Origin: Monoglobus sp964617455
Lineage (GTDB): Bacteria; Bacillota; Clostridia; Monoglobales; Monoglobaceae
DNA length: 64,000 nt
Direction of reading: 5' to 3'
Assembly: GCA_964617455.1 (NCBI GenBank)
Contig: CAZTYF010000006.1
Coordinates: 1-64,000 of the forward strand
The notes below the pieces were generated by a model. That model saw only the letters and a program-made list of their open reading frames with translations. It made no database searches and was not told the origin of the DNA. Both the position numbers and the translations under genes were made by a program. Of the stretch, positions 50,712 to 60,685 are shown one piece after another; within the stretch, counting starts at the first letter, position 1, and each line of letters opens with the position of its first letter.

Positions 50712-51401
50712 TCAATAATCCGTAATCACAATCCGAAACACGCCGTCCCGAAATCCCGCCAGCACGGACAGGTCGCCTTTGGTGTATATCATATACTCCC
50801 CTCCGTCAACGGCGAAAAAGCCCTGACTTTCCATAACGGACCGATATTTTTCCGCATCCTCCGCCGTGGCATTTGAGTAGCACCGGACCCGGCCCTCGCT
50901 CAAAACAGGATTGGGGGTAATGCCTGCGATTTGCCCGAAATCGGGCACCGAATCGTATTCGGGATAGGTGGGTATATACTCGGTTATCACATATACGCTG
51001 TTTGTGTCCCCGCTCCAAGTCACCCGGCAGTCCAATGCCTCGGACAGGGCCCGCAGGGGCACGAATGTGGTATCCTCCGAAAGTCTCGGAGGAACATCGA
51101 GAATGACCTCCGCCCCGTCAACGTACATAAGCGGGGAGTCTATTTTCATGGATATGACTTTGCCGCCCTTTTGGGCCGTGACGGTCTCCGTGTCTCCGTC
51201 CCACAAAACCGAGCAGCCCAAGGTCTCAAATATCGCCCGCATGGGAACCAAGGTTCTGTCTTCCTCCGTATAGGGGGCCTTCGGAAAATCCTGCAGGCTG
51301 CCGTCGATATATACGGATATTTTCTCCTCCGCCGATGCGATGGAGAATAGGATTAGGAGCGTCGTTATACATACCGCCGTTTTTGATATAATTCTCTTCA
51401 T
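50712..51401 (-). CDS. Secreted protein with copper-amine-oxidase-type N-terminal (stalk) domains
   Basis: A 229-aa exported protein. Signal peptide (1-24, ending SIASA); two linked CuAO_N1-type beta units, seen as the paired motifs RTLVPMRAIFETLGCSVLWDGDTETVT and TFVPLRALSEALDCRVTWSGDTNSV (each V/F-P-[ML]-R-A then a W-x-G-D turn); and a C-terminal part (about 150-229) that I do not recognise. Such domains occur in clostridial wall and secreted proteins, often as binding or protease-inhibitor-like modules; they carry no copper chemistry. It follows nadE by 54 bases. Confidence 0.85.
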   Translation of the reverse strand: MKRIISKTAVCITTLLILFSIASAEEKISVYIDGSLQDFPKAPYTEEDRTLVPMRAIFETLGCSVLWDGDTETVTAQKGGKVISMKIDSPLMYVDGAEVILDVPPRLSEDTTFVPLRALSEALDCRVTWSGDTNSVYVITEYIPTYPEYDSVPDFGQIAGITPNPVLSEGRVRCYSNATAEDAEKYRSVMESQGFFAVDGGEYMIYTKGDLSVLAGFRDGVFRIVITDY

Positions 51402-51455
51402 GAAATCAATCCTCCGAATTTTTATAAACCCCGACCGGGTGTTTTTGGGGGCTTT

Positions 51456-53333
51456 CTATATTTTTTCCGCATCGCTCGGCATCCGCCAATCGCCTCTGGG
51501 AGATAGGGTTACGGAGCCCACCTTGGGACCGTCGGGCATACAGGAGCGTTTGAATTGGTTTTTGCGAAATCTGTCATAGAACACATCCAGCCATTTTGCA
51601 ATGGTTCGGCTGTCGTATTTGTCCCCGAAAGCGATTTTAGCCATCCGATATATTTTGGCCTTTTCGAAGCCGAAACGCAGAAAATAGTACAGGAAAAAGT
51701 CATGAAGCTCATAGGGACCCACCAAATCCTCGGTCACCTGGGAGATAACCCCGTCCTTGGGCGGGAGCAGTTCCGGGCTCACCGGCGTGTCCAGAATATC
51801 CAAAAGGATGTCTCGGAGAGCGCCGCCGCTTATTTCCGCCACATAAGCCACAAGATATCTGACAAGGGTTTTGGGAATGGAACAGTTGACGTTATACATG
51901 GACATATGGTCCCCGTTGTAGGTGGTCCAGCCCAAGGCCATTTCGCTTAAGTCTCCGGTGCCCACAACAATGCCTCCCGTCTCTCCCGCATAATCCATGA
52001 GCACCCGTGTCCGCTCCCGAGCCTGGGAATTTTCATAAGTGGTGTTGTGGTTGTTAATGTCGGCGCCGATGCTCCTTAAGTGGACGGTGACATCCTCGCT
52101 TATGGGAATTTCCACCAAGTTGGCACCTACGGCTTTCGCAAGGCTTTTGGCATTTCCGTTGGTGCGGCCCGTGGTTCCGAAGCAGGGCATTGTGAGGGCA
52201 TTGATTCCCTTTTTGTCCAGGCCCGCTTTTTCAAAGGCACGGACGGATACCAAGAGGGCCAAGGTGCTGTCAAGACCTCCGGACACGCCTACGGTCACGG
52301 ATGTTGCTCCGATATGCTCAAGCCTTTTTTCGAGGCCCTCCGCCTGCATGGTAAATATAAGCTCGCACCGCTCTCTGAGTTTGTCCTCTTCTTTGGGAAC
52401 AAAGGGGTGAGGGTCGAAGGTTCTCTCCAATTTTGTCTCTTCGATTTTTGTGGGGAAGGATATTTTTTTATAATCCTTATCAAACTCATTTTTGAATGTG
52501 CTGATTTTTCTCCGCTCCAAAACCAAGCGGTTCACATCCACATCCCCGAAAATGATTCCGTTTTCGAAAAGGCGGCTTTGGCTTAGGAAAGTTCCGTTTT
52601 CGCAGATGATATTGTGCCCCGAAAAGACCATATCCGTCGAGGACTCCCCATAGCCTGCGTCCGCATACACATAGGCGCACACACTGCGCCCGGACTGGGA
52701 GGCCACAAGGCAGCGGCGATATTCCGCCTTGCCGATGACCTCATCCCCTGCGGAAAGGTTCAATATGACAGTGGCTCCGTTTTCGGCGTGAGCCCCCGAG
52801 GGCGGGTTCGGGACCCACAAATCCTCGCAGATTTCCGCACCTACAACAAAGTCGGGCATATTTTCGGCCTCGAACAGCAGTTTGGGGCCCATGGGATATT
52901 TTTTCCCCTTGAGGACAATCTCGGTGTTTTCCCCAAGAGGCACAAAGTGACGGGCTTCGTAGAACTCGGAATAGTTGGGAATGTGGGATTTGGTGACAAA
53001 GCCCAAAACCTCCCCGCCCTTTATCACCGAGGCGCAGTTATAGAGACAGCCCCCAAGACCTATGGGCACCCCTGCGGCAATCAGTATATCCGAATCCTTT
53101 GTCGCCTCCGCAATTTCAAACACCGTTTCGCAGGCGCTTTTTATGAGCCTATCCTGCAAAAACAAATCTCCGCAGGTGTAGGCGGTGATGCAAAGTTCGG
53201 GGAAGACTATGACCTTTGCCCCGGCCTCGGCCGCCCTCTTTGTGAGCTTTATTATCTCTTTCCCGTTGTGCTCCGTGTCCCCGACTTTGACTCGGGGCGT
53301 GGCAGCCGCAACTTTAACAAATCCGTCCCTCAT
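51456..53333 (-). CDS. nadE: Glutamine-dependent NAD+ synthetase
   Basis: A 625-aa cytoplasmic enzyme that makes NAD+ from deamido-NAD+ with glutamine as N donor. The N-terminal nitrilase-type glutaminase has Glu in VFPELCITAYTCGD, Lys in the middle and Cys in GAEICEDLWVPNPPSG (near 168). The C-terminal synthetase has the P-loop GVSGGLDSTLA (near 348) and the VGTGDLSEMALGWTTYNGD loop. Length is normal for the two-domain form. It is in the same orientation as mtaB 46 bases upstream. Confidence 0.95.
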   Translation of the reverse strand: MRDGFVKVAAATPRVKVGDTEHNGKEIIKLTKRAAEAGAKVIVFPELCITAYTCGDLFLQDRLIKSACETVFEIAEATKDSDILIAAGVPIGLGGCLYNCASVIKGGEVLGFVTKSHIPNYSEFYEARHFVPLGENTEIVLKGKKYPMGPKLLFEAENMPDFVVGAEICEDLWVPNPPSGAHAENGATVILNLSAGDEVIGKAEYRRCLVASQSGRSVCAYVYADAGYGESSTDMVFSGHNIICENGTFLSQSRLFENGIIFGDVDVNRLVLERRKISTFKNEFDKDYKKISFPTKIEETKLERTFDPHPFVPKEEDKLRERCELIFTMQAEGLEKRLEHIGATSVTVGVSGGLDSTLALLVSVRAFEKAGLDKKGINALTMPCFGTTGRTNGNAKSLAKAVGANLVEIPISEDVTVHLRSIGADINNHNTTYENSQARERTRVLMDYAGETGGIVVGTGDLSEMALGWTTYNGDHMSMYNVNCSIPKTLVRYLVAYVAEISGGALRDILLDILDTPVSPELLPPKDGVISQVTEDLVGPYELHDFFLYYFLRFGFEKAKIYRMAKIAFGDKYDSRTIAKWLDVFYDRFRKNQFKRSCMPDGPKVGSVTLSPRGDWRMPSDAEKI

Positions 53334-53379
53334 GGTCTTTTCTCCTTATCTTGTCATCGATATGTATGATATTGCCGTT

Positions 53380-54696
53380 TTACTTCGCCCAATCTTCCGC
53401 AAGGCGGCTCTCCCCTTCGGGATTAAACAGGGCCTTGACGATTTGCCCTTCCGCTCCCGATGGGGCCCTCAGGCGAACGTCCATATAGTTGGGAGTGGTT
53501 CCGTGGTATATCCCATCCTCTTTTTGCTGTTCCAAAAGAACCGAAACCTCTTTGCCCCCGTATTTTTCACAGAAATCCCTTTTCATTTCCTCCGCAAGGC
53601 GGGCTGTTTTTGCGGCCCGCTCCTCTTTGACACGTTCGCTTACACGGCCCGGCAAAGTTTCCGCCGCCGTGCCTTTGCGGACGGAATATTTGAATATGTG
53701 CATTCGCATAAACCCGATGCTTCGGCAAAATTCATAGGACTCTCTGAACTCATCCTCCGTCTCTCCGGGGAATCCCACCATCAAATCCGTGGTTATGGCC
53801 GTGTCGGGGATATTTTCTCTGAGTTTTTTAACCGAGAGTTCATACTCCCGGGGAGTATATCTGCGCCTCATCCGTTTGAGGGTCTCCGAGGCTCCGCTCT
53901 GGAGGGACAGGTGAAACTGGGGGCATAGATGCCGAAGTTTCGCCGCCCGCTCCGCAAATTCATCGGTAACGACGGGAGGCTCTATGGAGCCCAGTCGGAT
54001 TCTTTCTATACCGTCGATTTTGTCGAGAGCTTCCGCCACATCAATCAGGGAGCCACGCCCCGTGTCTCTGCCGTAGGAGCCTATATGGATGCCCGTGAGG
54101 ACGATTTCTCTGTATCCGTTATCCGCCAGGGCCCGAGCCTCGGCTTCAATGGCCGCCATGGGCCGGGAGCGTACCGGGCCTCGGGCATAGGGTATGATAC
54201 AATAGGCGCAGAAGTTGTCACAGCCATCCTCGATTTTGATATTTGCCCTGATTCGGCTCTGCCCCCGGGTTATGGGCAGTTCTTCGTATTCCCGATCCTT
54301 CATTATGTCGCCTACGGTATCTTCAGTGAGGCTTTTGCCGAGGTTTTTTCTCAGCACCGCCTCCTCTGCCAGCTCCGCAATTCGATTTTTGCCTCGGCTG
54401 CCTATTATGATATCCGCACCTATTTCCCGAACGGCCTCCGGCTCCGTCTGGGCAAAACAGCCGGTGACCGCAATGACGGCGTTCGGGTTCTTCCGCTTTG
54501 TGCGCCTTATGGCCTGTCGGGATTTCCCCGCCCCCGTTCCGGTGACGGTGCAGGTGTTTATCACGCACACATCGGCGACCTCGTCCCCCCGAACGATGCT
54601 GTGGCCCCGCTCCCGAAAGAGCTCCGCCATGGCCTCGCTCTCGTACAGATTGGTTTTGCATCCCAATGTAATAAATTTAACGGTAATTTTGTTCAC
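53380..54696 (-). CDS. mtaB: tRNA t6A37 methylthiotransferase MtaB
   Basis: A 438-aa radical-SAM enzyme that converts t6A37 to ms2t6A37 in tRNA. The N-terminal MTTase domain supplies three cluster Cys (FITLGCKTN, VINTCTVTG, AVTGCFAQTEPE). The radical-SAM motif C-x3-C-x2-C is in EDGCDNFCAYCIIPYARG (near 153-160). A C-terminal TRAM domain follows. The order and the GxxTRSRP-equivalent GPVRSRP-like turn favour MtaB over MiaB or RimO. No sign of damage. Confidence 0.93.
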   Translation of the reverse strand: MNKITVKFITLGCKTNLYESEAMAELFRERGHSIVRGDEVADVCVINTCTVTGTGAGKSRQAIRRTKRKNPNAVIAVTGCFAQTEPEAVREIGADIIIGSRGKNRIAELAEEAVLRKNLGKSLTEDTVGDIMKDREYEELPITRGQSRIRANIKIEDGCDNFCAYCIIPYARGPVRSRPMAAIEAEARALADNGYREIVLTGIHIGSYGRDTGRGSLIDVAEALDKIDGIERIRLGSIEPPVVTDEFAERAAKLRHLCPQFHLSLQSGASETLKRMRRRYTPREYELSVKKLRENIPDTAITTDLMVGFPGETEDEFRESYEFCRSIGFMRMHIFKYSVRKGTAAETLPGRVSERVKEERAAKTARLAEEMKRDFCEKYGGKEVSVLLEQQKEDGIYHGTTPNYMDVRLRAPSGAEGQIVKALFNPEGESRLAEDWAK

Positions 54697-54854
54697 ATCC
54701 CAATTTGCGTTATTTGTATTCCCGACGGCTCTTGTGTTGAGCCGGCATATCCAAAAAGGGCTCGTCGTATCGCTCGGATTTTACGGCGCCCACTCCCTGC
54801 CGGGCCCGAATCGGGTTTGTCCGAAACAGTGCTTTAATACTTCATACTTATTCA

Positions 54855-55772
54855 TCAGTCTTTTATTTTTTCGATAAACTCCGCCAAAATGCCCTCTTTG
54901 AGCCCTGCCGACGAAACGATGACCTGCTCGGCGCCGATTCTGTCAATCAACTCAATAACCGGGGCAACTCCCGCGGGGATTGTGTCGGCCCTGCCCTGCT
55001 CTATACCTTCGTCTTCTCTCTCAAGCTCCGACATTTCGAGAATGCGCTCATAGGTCTCCTTGACCGCCTCTCCGCTCATCTCATATCCGTGGAGCCGCTC
55101 CCGATTGATGTTGGGCTCGCCCCGCTCCACAACGGCCAAATTGAACATACTGCCCCCCATGGTGACAATGGGCATAAATTCCGCATCGTCTATCCAGTGA
55201 ACTTTGTCAAGGCAGCTGCTCACATAGTCGGATAGAGCTCTGAGAGCTTCCGGGGTTTCGCCTCGGAACAAAAAACGGTCGGTCATATTCACCGCCCCCA
55301 CCGGGATGCTTGTGCGGGCCAAAGGCTCTCCCTCGCTCACCAATACGATTTCGGTGCTTCCGCCTCCCGTATCCACAATCACGCAGTCCTCGATGTCAAG
55401 AGTGGAAATTGCGCCCAAAAAGTCATACTCCGCCTCCTGCTCGCCTCTTATCACGCGGATGTTTATCCCCGTCTCGTCGGCCACCCGACGCAGGAATTCG
55501 TCCCGATTCCCCGCCTCCCGCACCGCCGCGGTGGCAACGGCCATAACATCCTCAACTCCGTTTTCGTCTATGATTTTTTTGAATTCATTCAGGGCGTCGA
55601 CGGTCCGCTGCACCGCCTCGGGCTGCAAACAGCCGTTTACATTCATTCCCTCGCTGAGGCGGGCCATAATTCGGCTCCGTTTTATATATTCGTATTTTCC
55701 CGTCTTTTCGTCGATATCGACTATATCCATCCTGATTGAGTTTGAGCCCAAATCTATAATCGCAGCCTTCAT
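54855..55772 (-). CDS. Ppx/GppA family phosphatase
   Basis: A 305-aa ASKHA-fold enzyme: exopolyphosphatase or pppGpp phosphohydrolase. Motifs: IDLGSNSIRMDIVDI (phosphate loop 1), VATAAVREAGN, CVIVDTGGGSTEIVLV (phosphate loop 2) and a C-terminal VSSAGLKEGIL. It is the short form that lacks the extra C-terminal HD-type domain of E. coli Ppx, as usual in Firmicutes. Sequence alone does not tell polyphosphate from (p)ppGpp activity. The 158-base gap to mtaB shows nothing recognisable. Confidence 0.92.
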   Translation of the reverse strand: MKAAIIDLGSNSIRMDIVDIDEKTGKYEYIKRSRIMARLSEGMNVNGCLQPEAVQRTVDALNEFKKIIDENGVEDVMAVATAAVREAGNRDEFLRRVADETGINIRVIRGEQEAEYDFLGAISTLDIEDCVIVDTGGGSTEIVLVSEGEPLARTSIPVGAVNMTDRFLFRGETPEALRALSDYVSSCLDKVHWIDDAEFMPIVTMGGSMFNLAVVERGEPNINRERLHGYEMSGEAVKETYERILEMSELEREDEGIEQGRADTIPAGVAPVIELIDRIGAEQVIVSSAGLKEGILAEFIEKIKD

Positions 55773-55849
55773 CTTTCCGTCTCCTTACGTTTATTTATTC
55801 CCAAGGATTTCACCCTTCCCCGCTTTTCCGTCTCCGCCAAAGGATTTTC

Positions 55850-57352
55850 TCACTTTGGCGGCTCCGAAGAGGGTGGTATCGTCAACAGGACAAACTTGGT
55901 CATGGTCTCTCCGCCGCAGTTCAGTTCAACCCGAACCTGAATCTCCCGAGGCCCCTCCTCTTCGCTTGGCGGGTTTATTTTTCCCGATCCGGTTATAATC
56001 TGCCCGGGCAGGGACAGCAGGCTGCTCAGAGAGAAGTCTTTGTTTATATTCCATTTGATTTCGACTTTCTGGCCGTTGGAGGCCACATAGGATGAGGGCA
56101 AATCCCGAGTCACATTGTCAAAAGATTCGTTTTCCCCCTTAAGGTTTCCGATTGCCTCGCCGAGAGCCACCTTTGCGGGCTCGTCCGTACAGGTGATTCT
56201 GAGCTCCGGCGCGCCCGATTCGGAATAAGAGGAACGCAAACGCAGACTGTCGGTAGACTCGGGAGTCGTCCCTGTTCCATCCACCACAAAGCTGACGGAG
56301 GATTTGCCTGCGCCTACCGCTTCATATATTTGGTCGGTGACATCGATTCTGATGCCCTCTTCCTCCGAGACGCCGTTCAAAGAGCAGACGGGTATCATAC
56401 CCTCCCGAGGCCGGGAATCATAGGTAAGGGTCTCACTCTTCCAATCGTCGTTTAGGAGACGGTAGACCTCCGTTTTGATATTCACGCCGCCGCTTCCCTT
56501 TTCGGGACGCAGGAGGATTTCCGCTCCGGTCACCGCACCTCGGATGTTTTCAAGATTCAGGACAAACTTCAGATATGCCGCCGACCCGTTGTCAACCGAG
56601 AGCATACCTCCGTTTTCCTCGGTCAATTTGTCGGCTCGCCTTCCGGGCTCCGCTTTGGAAATATATCCGTTGTCTGCCAGATAGCTTTTTTTCAAATCCG
56701 AGGGGTCTCTGTCCTCCCCGTCCCCTACGATTACCTTGAGATAGGGCCTGTATGAGGAATCGGGGCTCGCTCCGGAGCCCAATCTGACGGGCACGGTGTT
56801 GCTGAGGCTGGGGCTCAATTTCAAGGTGATGATTTTGTCCTCAAACCCTGCGGTTTCACCCAAAAATTCCGACAAATCAATCTCCAAAATCCCATCTCTG
56901 CCCACGCCACCCGCAGTGCAGAGATACTGCTCCTCTCCCATGGGCCTCTCGCTCCAGGTCATCCCGTCGTTCCAATTGTCGTTGTCTATATAGCTCACAT
57001 TGAAGGTGTTATCATCGATGCCCGAGGGGTTGGTTCCCGTGTCAACCACCGCCAGACGGAGCTTTGCGCTGCGCATATCCGCCCGCTTCAGATTTCCCAA
57101 AGAGGTCAGGTCGAATTTGAGATAGGTGTTCCAATAGTTGCCCACAATCAGGTTCTCGGTGTCAAGCCTTTTGCGGCTCTTGTTTTTGGCGCCGCTGTAT
57201 ACGAAAGTTTCGTCAACGGGGGAGAGGCGCACCACGCTGTCCTCCGCCACAACCGGAGTCGCAAAATAGAAAAGTCCCACGGGCACAATGCCCAAAACCA
57301 AAAGCAGCGCCAACAGAGAGCCGATTATCTTCTGAATCAACCCGACTTTCAT
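55850..57352 (-). CDS. Secreted DNRLRE-domain surface protein, 500 aa
   Basis: Signal peptide or membrane anchor (about 1-36, LLALLLVLGIVPVGLFYF); two DNRLRE-type beta-sandwiches (about 40-215 and 215-395), each with the conserved YLKFDLTSL or AYLKFVLNL strand, a W-x-D-x2-TW or W-S-E-TLTYDSRP motif and a C-terminal RPYLKVIV or APELRITC strand; then a bacterial Ig-like domain (about 400-500). DNRLRE modules bind carbohydrate or build surface stalks. The start at 57352 is chosen because the earlier Met at 57385 coincides with the predicted transcription start and has no ribosome-binding site. No SLH or sortase signal is seen. Confidence 0.82.
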   Translation of the reverse strand: MKVGLIQKIIGSLLALLLVLGIVPVGLFYFATPVVAEDSVVRLSPVDETFVYSGAKNKSRKRLDTENLIVGNYWNTYLKFDLTSLGNLKRADMRSAKLRLAVVDTGTNPSGIDDNTFNVSYIDNDNWNDGMTWSERPMGEEQYLCTAGGVGRDGILEIDLSEFLGETAGFEDKIITLKLSPSLSNTVPVRLGSGASPDSSYRPYLKVIVGDGEDRDPSDLKKSYLADNGYISKAEPGRRADKLTEENGGMLSVDNGSAAYLKFVLNLENIRGAVTGAEILLRPEKGSGGVNIKTEVYRLLNDDWKSETLTYDSRPREGMIPVCSLNGVSEEEGIRIDVTDQIYEAVGAGKSSVSFVVDGTGTTPESTDSLRLRSSYSESGAPELRITCTDEPAKVALGEAIGNLKGENESFDNVTRDLPSSYVASNGQKVEIKWNINKDFSLSSLLSLPGQIITGSGKINPPSEEEGPREIQVRVELNCGGETMTKFVLLTIPPSSEPPK

Positions 57353-57390
57353 ATTCGGCACCGCCTTTCTCGTATATTCTCTCATAACCG

Positions 57391-57419
57391 ATTATACCAC
57401 AATACCCTATCCATAGCAA
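57391..57419 (-). promoter_or_regulatory. Promoter of the DNRLRE gene
   Basis: On the minus strand TTGCTA (57414-57419), 17-base spacer, TATAAT (57391-57396). The predicted start site near 57384 argues for translation from the Met at 57352. Confidence 0.75.
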
Positions 57420-57512
57420 GTGCAAAATTCTTCCAATCTTTGGGACTCGGGGTAGGCTTTTTTATTTTGAAAAATGCCCCTCTCCCCGTTTCGGCGAAAA
57501 GCGGCGCGCAAA

Positions 57513-57547
57513 AAGTTCCCGACGCCTGTCAAAAGCATCGGGAACTT
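57513..57547 (-). terminator. Terminator of gapA
   Basis: A perfect 10-bp stem, AAGTTCCCGA with TCGGGAACTT, and a 15-base loop that pairs further; on the minus strand the T run continues as TTTTTG. It ends 27 bases past the gapA stop. Confidence 0.87.
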
Positions 57548-57573
57548 GAAAAATCTCTTTAATCTGAACCTCA

Positions 57574-58608
57574 TCAGCCGAGTTCGGCGAAGTATTTTAT
57601 GGTTCTCACCATCTGGCTGGTGTAGGAATTCTCGTTGTCATACCAGGAAACAACCTGAACCTCATAGAGACCGTCGGCAATCTTGGCAACCATTGTCTGA
57701 GTGGAATCAAACAGGGAGCCGTATTTCATTCCTATAACATCGGAGGATACAATGGGGTCGGTGTTATAGCCGAAGGACTCGCTCGAGGCGGCCTTCATGG
57801 CGGCGTTGATTCCGTCAACGGTTATGTCGTCGCCTTTGACAACAGCCGTCAGGATGGTGGTGGAGCCGGTGGTTACCGGAACACGTTGAGCCGAGCCGAT
57901 GAGCTTGCCGTTGAGTTCGGGAATAACCAAACCGATGGCCTTGGCGGCACCGGTTGAGTTGGGAACGATGTTGGCGGCGCCTGCTCTTGCTCTTCTCATA
58001 TCGCCCTTTCTGTGGGGACCGTCCAAAATCATTTGGTCACCCGTGTAGGCATGGATGGTTGACATAATGCCGCTCTGAACGGGGGCATAGTCATTGAGAG
58101 CCTTTGCCATGGGAGCCAAGCAGTTGGTTGTGCAAGATGCGGCGGAGATAATCTTGTCATCCGGTGTCAGCACATCTTCGTTTACCGAGTATACAATAGT
58201 GGGCAAGTCGTTACCTGCCGGAGCAGATATAACAACCTTCTTGGCGCCTGCGTCGATATGAGCCTGAGCCTTGGCCTTTGAGGTGTAAAAACCGGTGCAC
58301 TCCAAAACAACATCCACACCGATTTCGCCCCAGGGCAGCTTTGATGCGTCGGCCTCCTCATAAATTTTGAGAGATTTGCCGTCAACCGCGAGGGTTCTCG
58401 CCTCATCATCGCTCTCAACCGTGTGCAATCCCTCGCCTATTGCGCCGCAGAATCCCTTCTGGGCCGTATCATACTTTAAAAGATTGGCGAGCATCGACGG
58501 AGCGGTCAGGTCGTTGATGGCAACAACCTCATATCCGTCGGCCTCAAACATCTGTCTGAAAGCCAGGCGGCCGATACGTCCGAAACCGTTAATAGCAACT
58601 TTTACCAT
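57574..58608 (-). CDS. gapA: Type I glyceraldehyde-3-phosphate dehydrogenase
   Basis: A 344-aa glycolytic enzyme making 1,3-bisphosphoglycerate and NADH. Motifs: VAINGFGRIGRLAF (NAD-binding), SAASCTTNCLAP with the catalytic Cys near 153, catalytic His in STIHAYTGDQ, and SWYDNENSYTSQM near the C-terminus. The ribosome-binding site AGGAGG precedes the ATG and a TATAAT box lies at 58639-58644 on the minus strand. It is monocistronic; no pgk or tpi is adjacent. Confidence 0.97.
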   Translation of the reverse strand: MVKVAINGFGRIGRLAFRQMFEADGYEVVAINDLTAPSMLANLLKYDTAQKGFCGAIGEGLHTVESDDEARTLAVDGKSLKIYEEADASKLPWGEIGVDVVLECTGFYTSKAKAQAHIDAGAKKVVISAPAGNDLPTIVYSVNEDVLTPDDKIISAASCTTNCLAPMAKALNDYAPVQSGIMSTIHAYTGDQMILDGPHRKGDMRRARAGAANIVPNSTGAAKAIGLVIPELNGKLIGSAQRVPVTTGSTTILTAVVKGDDITVDGINAAMKAASSESFGYNTDPIVSSDVIGMKYGSLFDSTQTMVAKIADGLYEVQVVSWYDNENSYTSQMVRTIKYFAELG

Positions 58609-58828
58609 AATAGAAGTACCTCCTATTTAATCTTAGATATTATATAAATTTTTCATTTTCGACAGAGTAAATCGCTTTTGGGAACAAAAAATCCCCCTCC
58701 GCTATTATTTTACCCTATCGGGGAAAAATATTCAAGTATTTTTTTGATATTTTATTTCAAATTCTTCAAAAGCCCGGGCGCCGCCGACGGATATGGGGAG
58801 GGCCCGAAAATCATCCTTCAAAAAGCTA

Positions 58829-58857
58829 TTGCATTTTCTTTGGCAATAAAGTATAAT
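58829..58857 (+). promoter_or_regulatory. Promoter of the yabM-mazG-yabO operon
   Basis: TTGCAT (58829-58834), 17-base spacer, TATAAT (58852-58857), 33 bases before the TTG start of the flippase gene. Confidence 0.78.
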
Positions 58858-58890
58858 TAAGACAATGCAAGTTATAAGGAGCTGAATCAT

Positions 58891-60648
58891 TTGAGCGAAA
58901 AAAAGAAATCGGGGGGCGGCTTTGTTAAGGGTGCCCTCATTTTGGGTATAGCCAGCCTCATAGTGAAAATCATAGGCGCCTGCTTCAAGATTCCCATGAC
59001 GAATCTCATCGGGGACGACGGCATGGGGCTCTTTAACGGCGGCTATCAGATATACACCTTTATGTTTATAATCGCGACCGCCGGTTTTCCGGTGGCGATT
59101 TCGAAAATGGTCTCCGAAAGTTTGGCCCGAGGAGACGAGCTTGATGCCAAGCGGGTGTCTCAAACGGCCTTTTCTCTGCTTTTTGTCATCGGAATCGTGG
59201 GCAGCGTTCTTCTTTTCACCTTGGCGGGGCCCTTTGCCCGAATTGTGGGTATGCCCGATGCCGAGCTTGGCATAAAGGCGATTGCCCCCGCCATATTCTT
59301 CGTATCCATGGCATCCGCCCTTAGGGGCTATTTCCAGGGCAGGCAAAATATGTACCCGACGGCTTTTTCGGAAGTAATCGAATCCATGGGAAAATTGGTA
59401 ATCGGTCTTGCCGCAGCCGCATTCTTTATGAATATGGCAATAAACCAAGACCTGCCGAATTCCTTGGATATTGTAAATCGGGTTGTCCGTTCGGCCCATC
59501 TCCGCACAATCTATTCCTCGGCCGGGGCAATCCTCGGTGTGACGGCAGGCACATTTCTGTCGGCGCTGTTCCTTATCTGTGTGTATATCTTCATGGCGGT
59601 TGCCGCCAAGAGACGGGGGGAGAAACTTGCCCCCTCGGTGACGGCGGCGCAGAAGTTGAGGCCCCGCAAAACAATACTCAAAGAACTGGTGCTTATTGCC
59701 ATACCCATAACCATCGGCGCTTCGGTTTCCAGCCTCACCACCCTTATCGATATGTCGACCATAAGCCGGCGGTTGGTGGTCAATCCCTCCGTGTTTGAAA
59801 GGTATTCCTATATGTTCGAAGGAGATGCGGACTTTATGCAAAAGGTCCTGCAGGAGGGCTGGAACGCTGCCGAAATCAACGTCCAAAAGGCCACCTCTCT
59901 CTATGGAATGTACACGGGCAAGGCTTTGACAATGTTCAACCTGCCCCTGACTTTGGTGGTTGCCTTGGGAACCAGTGTGGTTCCCGCCATCTCCGGCTCC
60001 TTGGCGGGAGGAGATCGGCTCAAAGCAAGCAATATAAGCGAGAGCGCCATTCGTCTTGCTCTGCTGTTCGGCGCCCCCTGTGCCATCGGGATGTCGGTTC
60101 TGTCGGGAGGAGTTCTCAAACTCTTGTTCAGTAACGACAATGCGGCAACGGTGCTTTCGATTTTGTCGATTGCGATTATACCCGTATCGGTGGTTCAAGT
60201 GACCAATGCCATGCTCCAGGCCTACGGCAAGGTATACTATCCGGTTATAAATATGCTCATCGGCGGGGCGGCAAAGGTCATATTCAACTTCTTTATGATA
60301 CCCGTCTTGGGCATCGAAGGCGCCCCCATGGGAACGTTTTTGTGCTATTTGATTATCGCCGTCATAAACACGATACAGATAGTCCGCCTCTCGGGTATGA
60401 AATTCAAAGCCGTTGATATGGTAATAAAGCCCATAGCGGCGGCGTTGGTTATGGGCGTCATAGGTCTGCTCCTGGGAAGGATTCTTCCTTCCTCTCGGTT
60501 AATGACCTTGATTGAGCTGGCGGCTTGCGCCGGAATCTATTTGATTATGATATTCGTCGTTCGGGCCGTTAAGCGGGAAGACCTTTTGAATTTGCCCAAA
60601 GGCGAAAAGATTGCCGACTTGCTTGCTCGGTTTAAACTGATAAAATAA
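58891..60648 (+). CDS. SpoVB/YabM-type MOP-superfamily lipid-linked glycan flippase
   Basis: A 585-aa, about 14-helix membrane protein of the SpoVB/YabM branch (polysaccharide-transport family), here longer than the 520-aa MurJ homologue. The N-terminus (ASLIVKIIGACFKIPMTNLIGDDGMGLFNGGYQIY) and the PVAISKMVSESLARGD segment are characteristic. Translation starts at TTG (58891) with AAGGAG 9 bases upstream. It lies ahead of mazG and an S4 gene, the yabM-yabN-yabO order of Bacillus. It probably flips a lipid-linked wall precursor; a strict sporulation role is doubtful since yabPQ are absent. Confidence 0.88.
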   Translation: MSEKKKSGGGFVKGALILGIASLIVKIIGACFKIPMTNLIGDDGMGLFNGGYQIYTFMFIIATAGFPVAISKMVSESLARGDELDAKRVSQTAFSLLFVIGIVGSVLLFTLAGPFARIVGMPDAELGIKAIAPAIFFVSMASALRGYFQGRQNMYPTAFSEVIESMGKLVIGLAAAAFFMNMAINQDLPNSLDIVNRVVRSAHLRTIYSSAGAILGVTAGTFLSALFLICVYIFMAVAAKRRGEKLAPSVTAAQKLRPRKTILKELVLIAIPITIGASVSSLTTLIDMSTISRRLVVNPSVFERYSYMFEGDADFMQKVLQEGWNAAEINVQKATSLYGMYTGKALTMFNLPLTLVVALGTSVVPAISGSLAGGDRLKASNISESAIRLALLFGAPCAIGMSVLSGGVLKLLFSNDNAATVLSILSIAIIPVSVVQVTNAMLQAYGKVYYPVINMLIGGAAKVIFNFFMIPVLGIEGAPMGTFLCYLIIAVINTIQIVRLSGMKFKAVDMVIKPIAAALVMGVIGLLLGRILPSSRLMTLIELAACAGIYLIMIFVVRAVKREDLLNLPKGEKIADLLARFKLIK

Positions 60649-60685
60649 TATACAGCTGAGGCCTCGGTGCCCATAAGGAGATAAA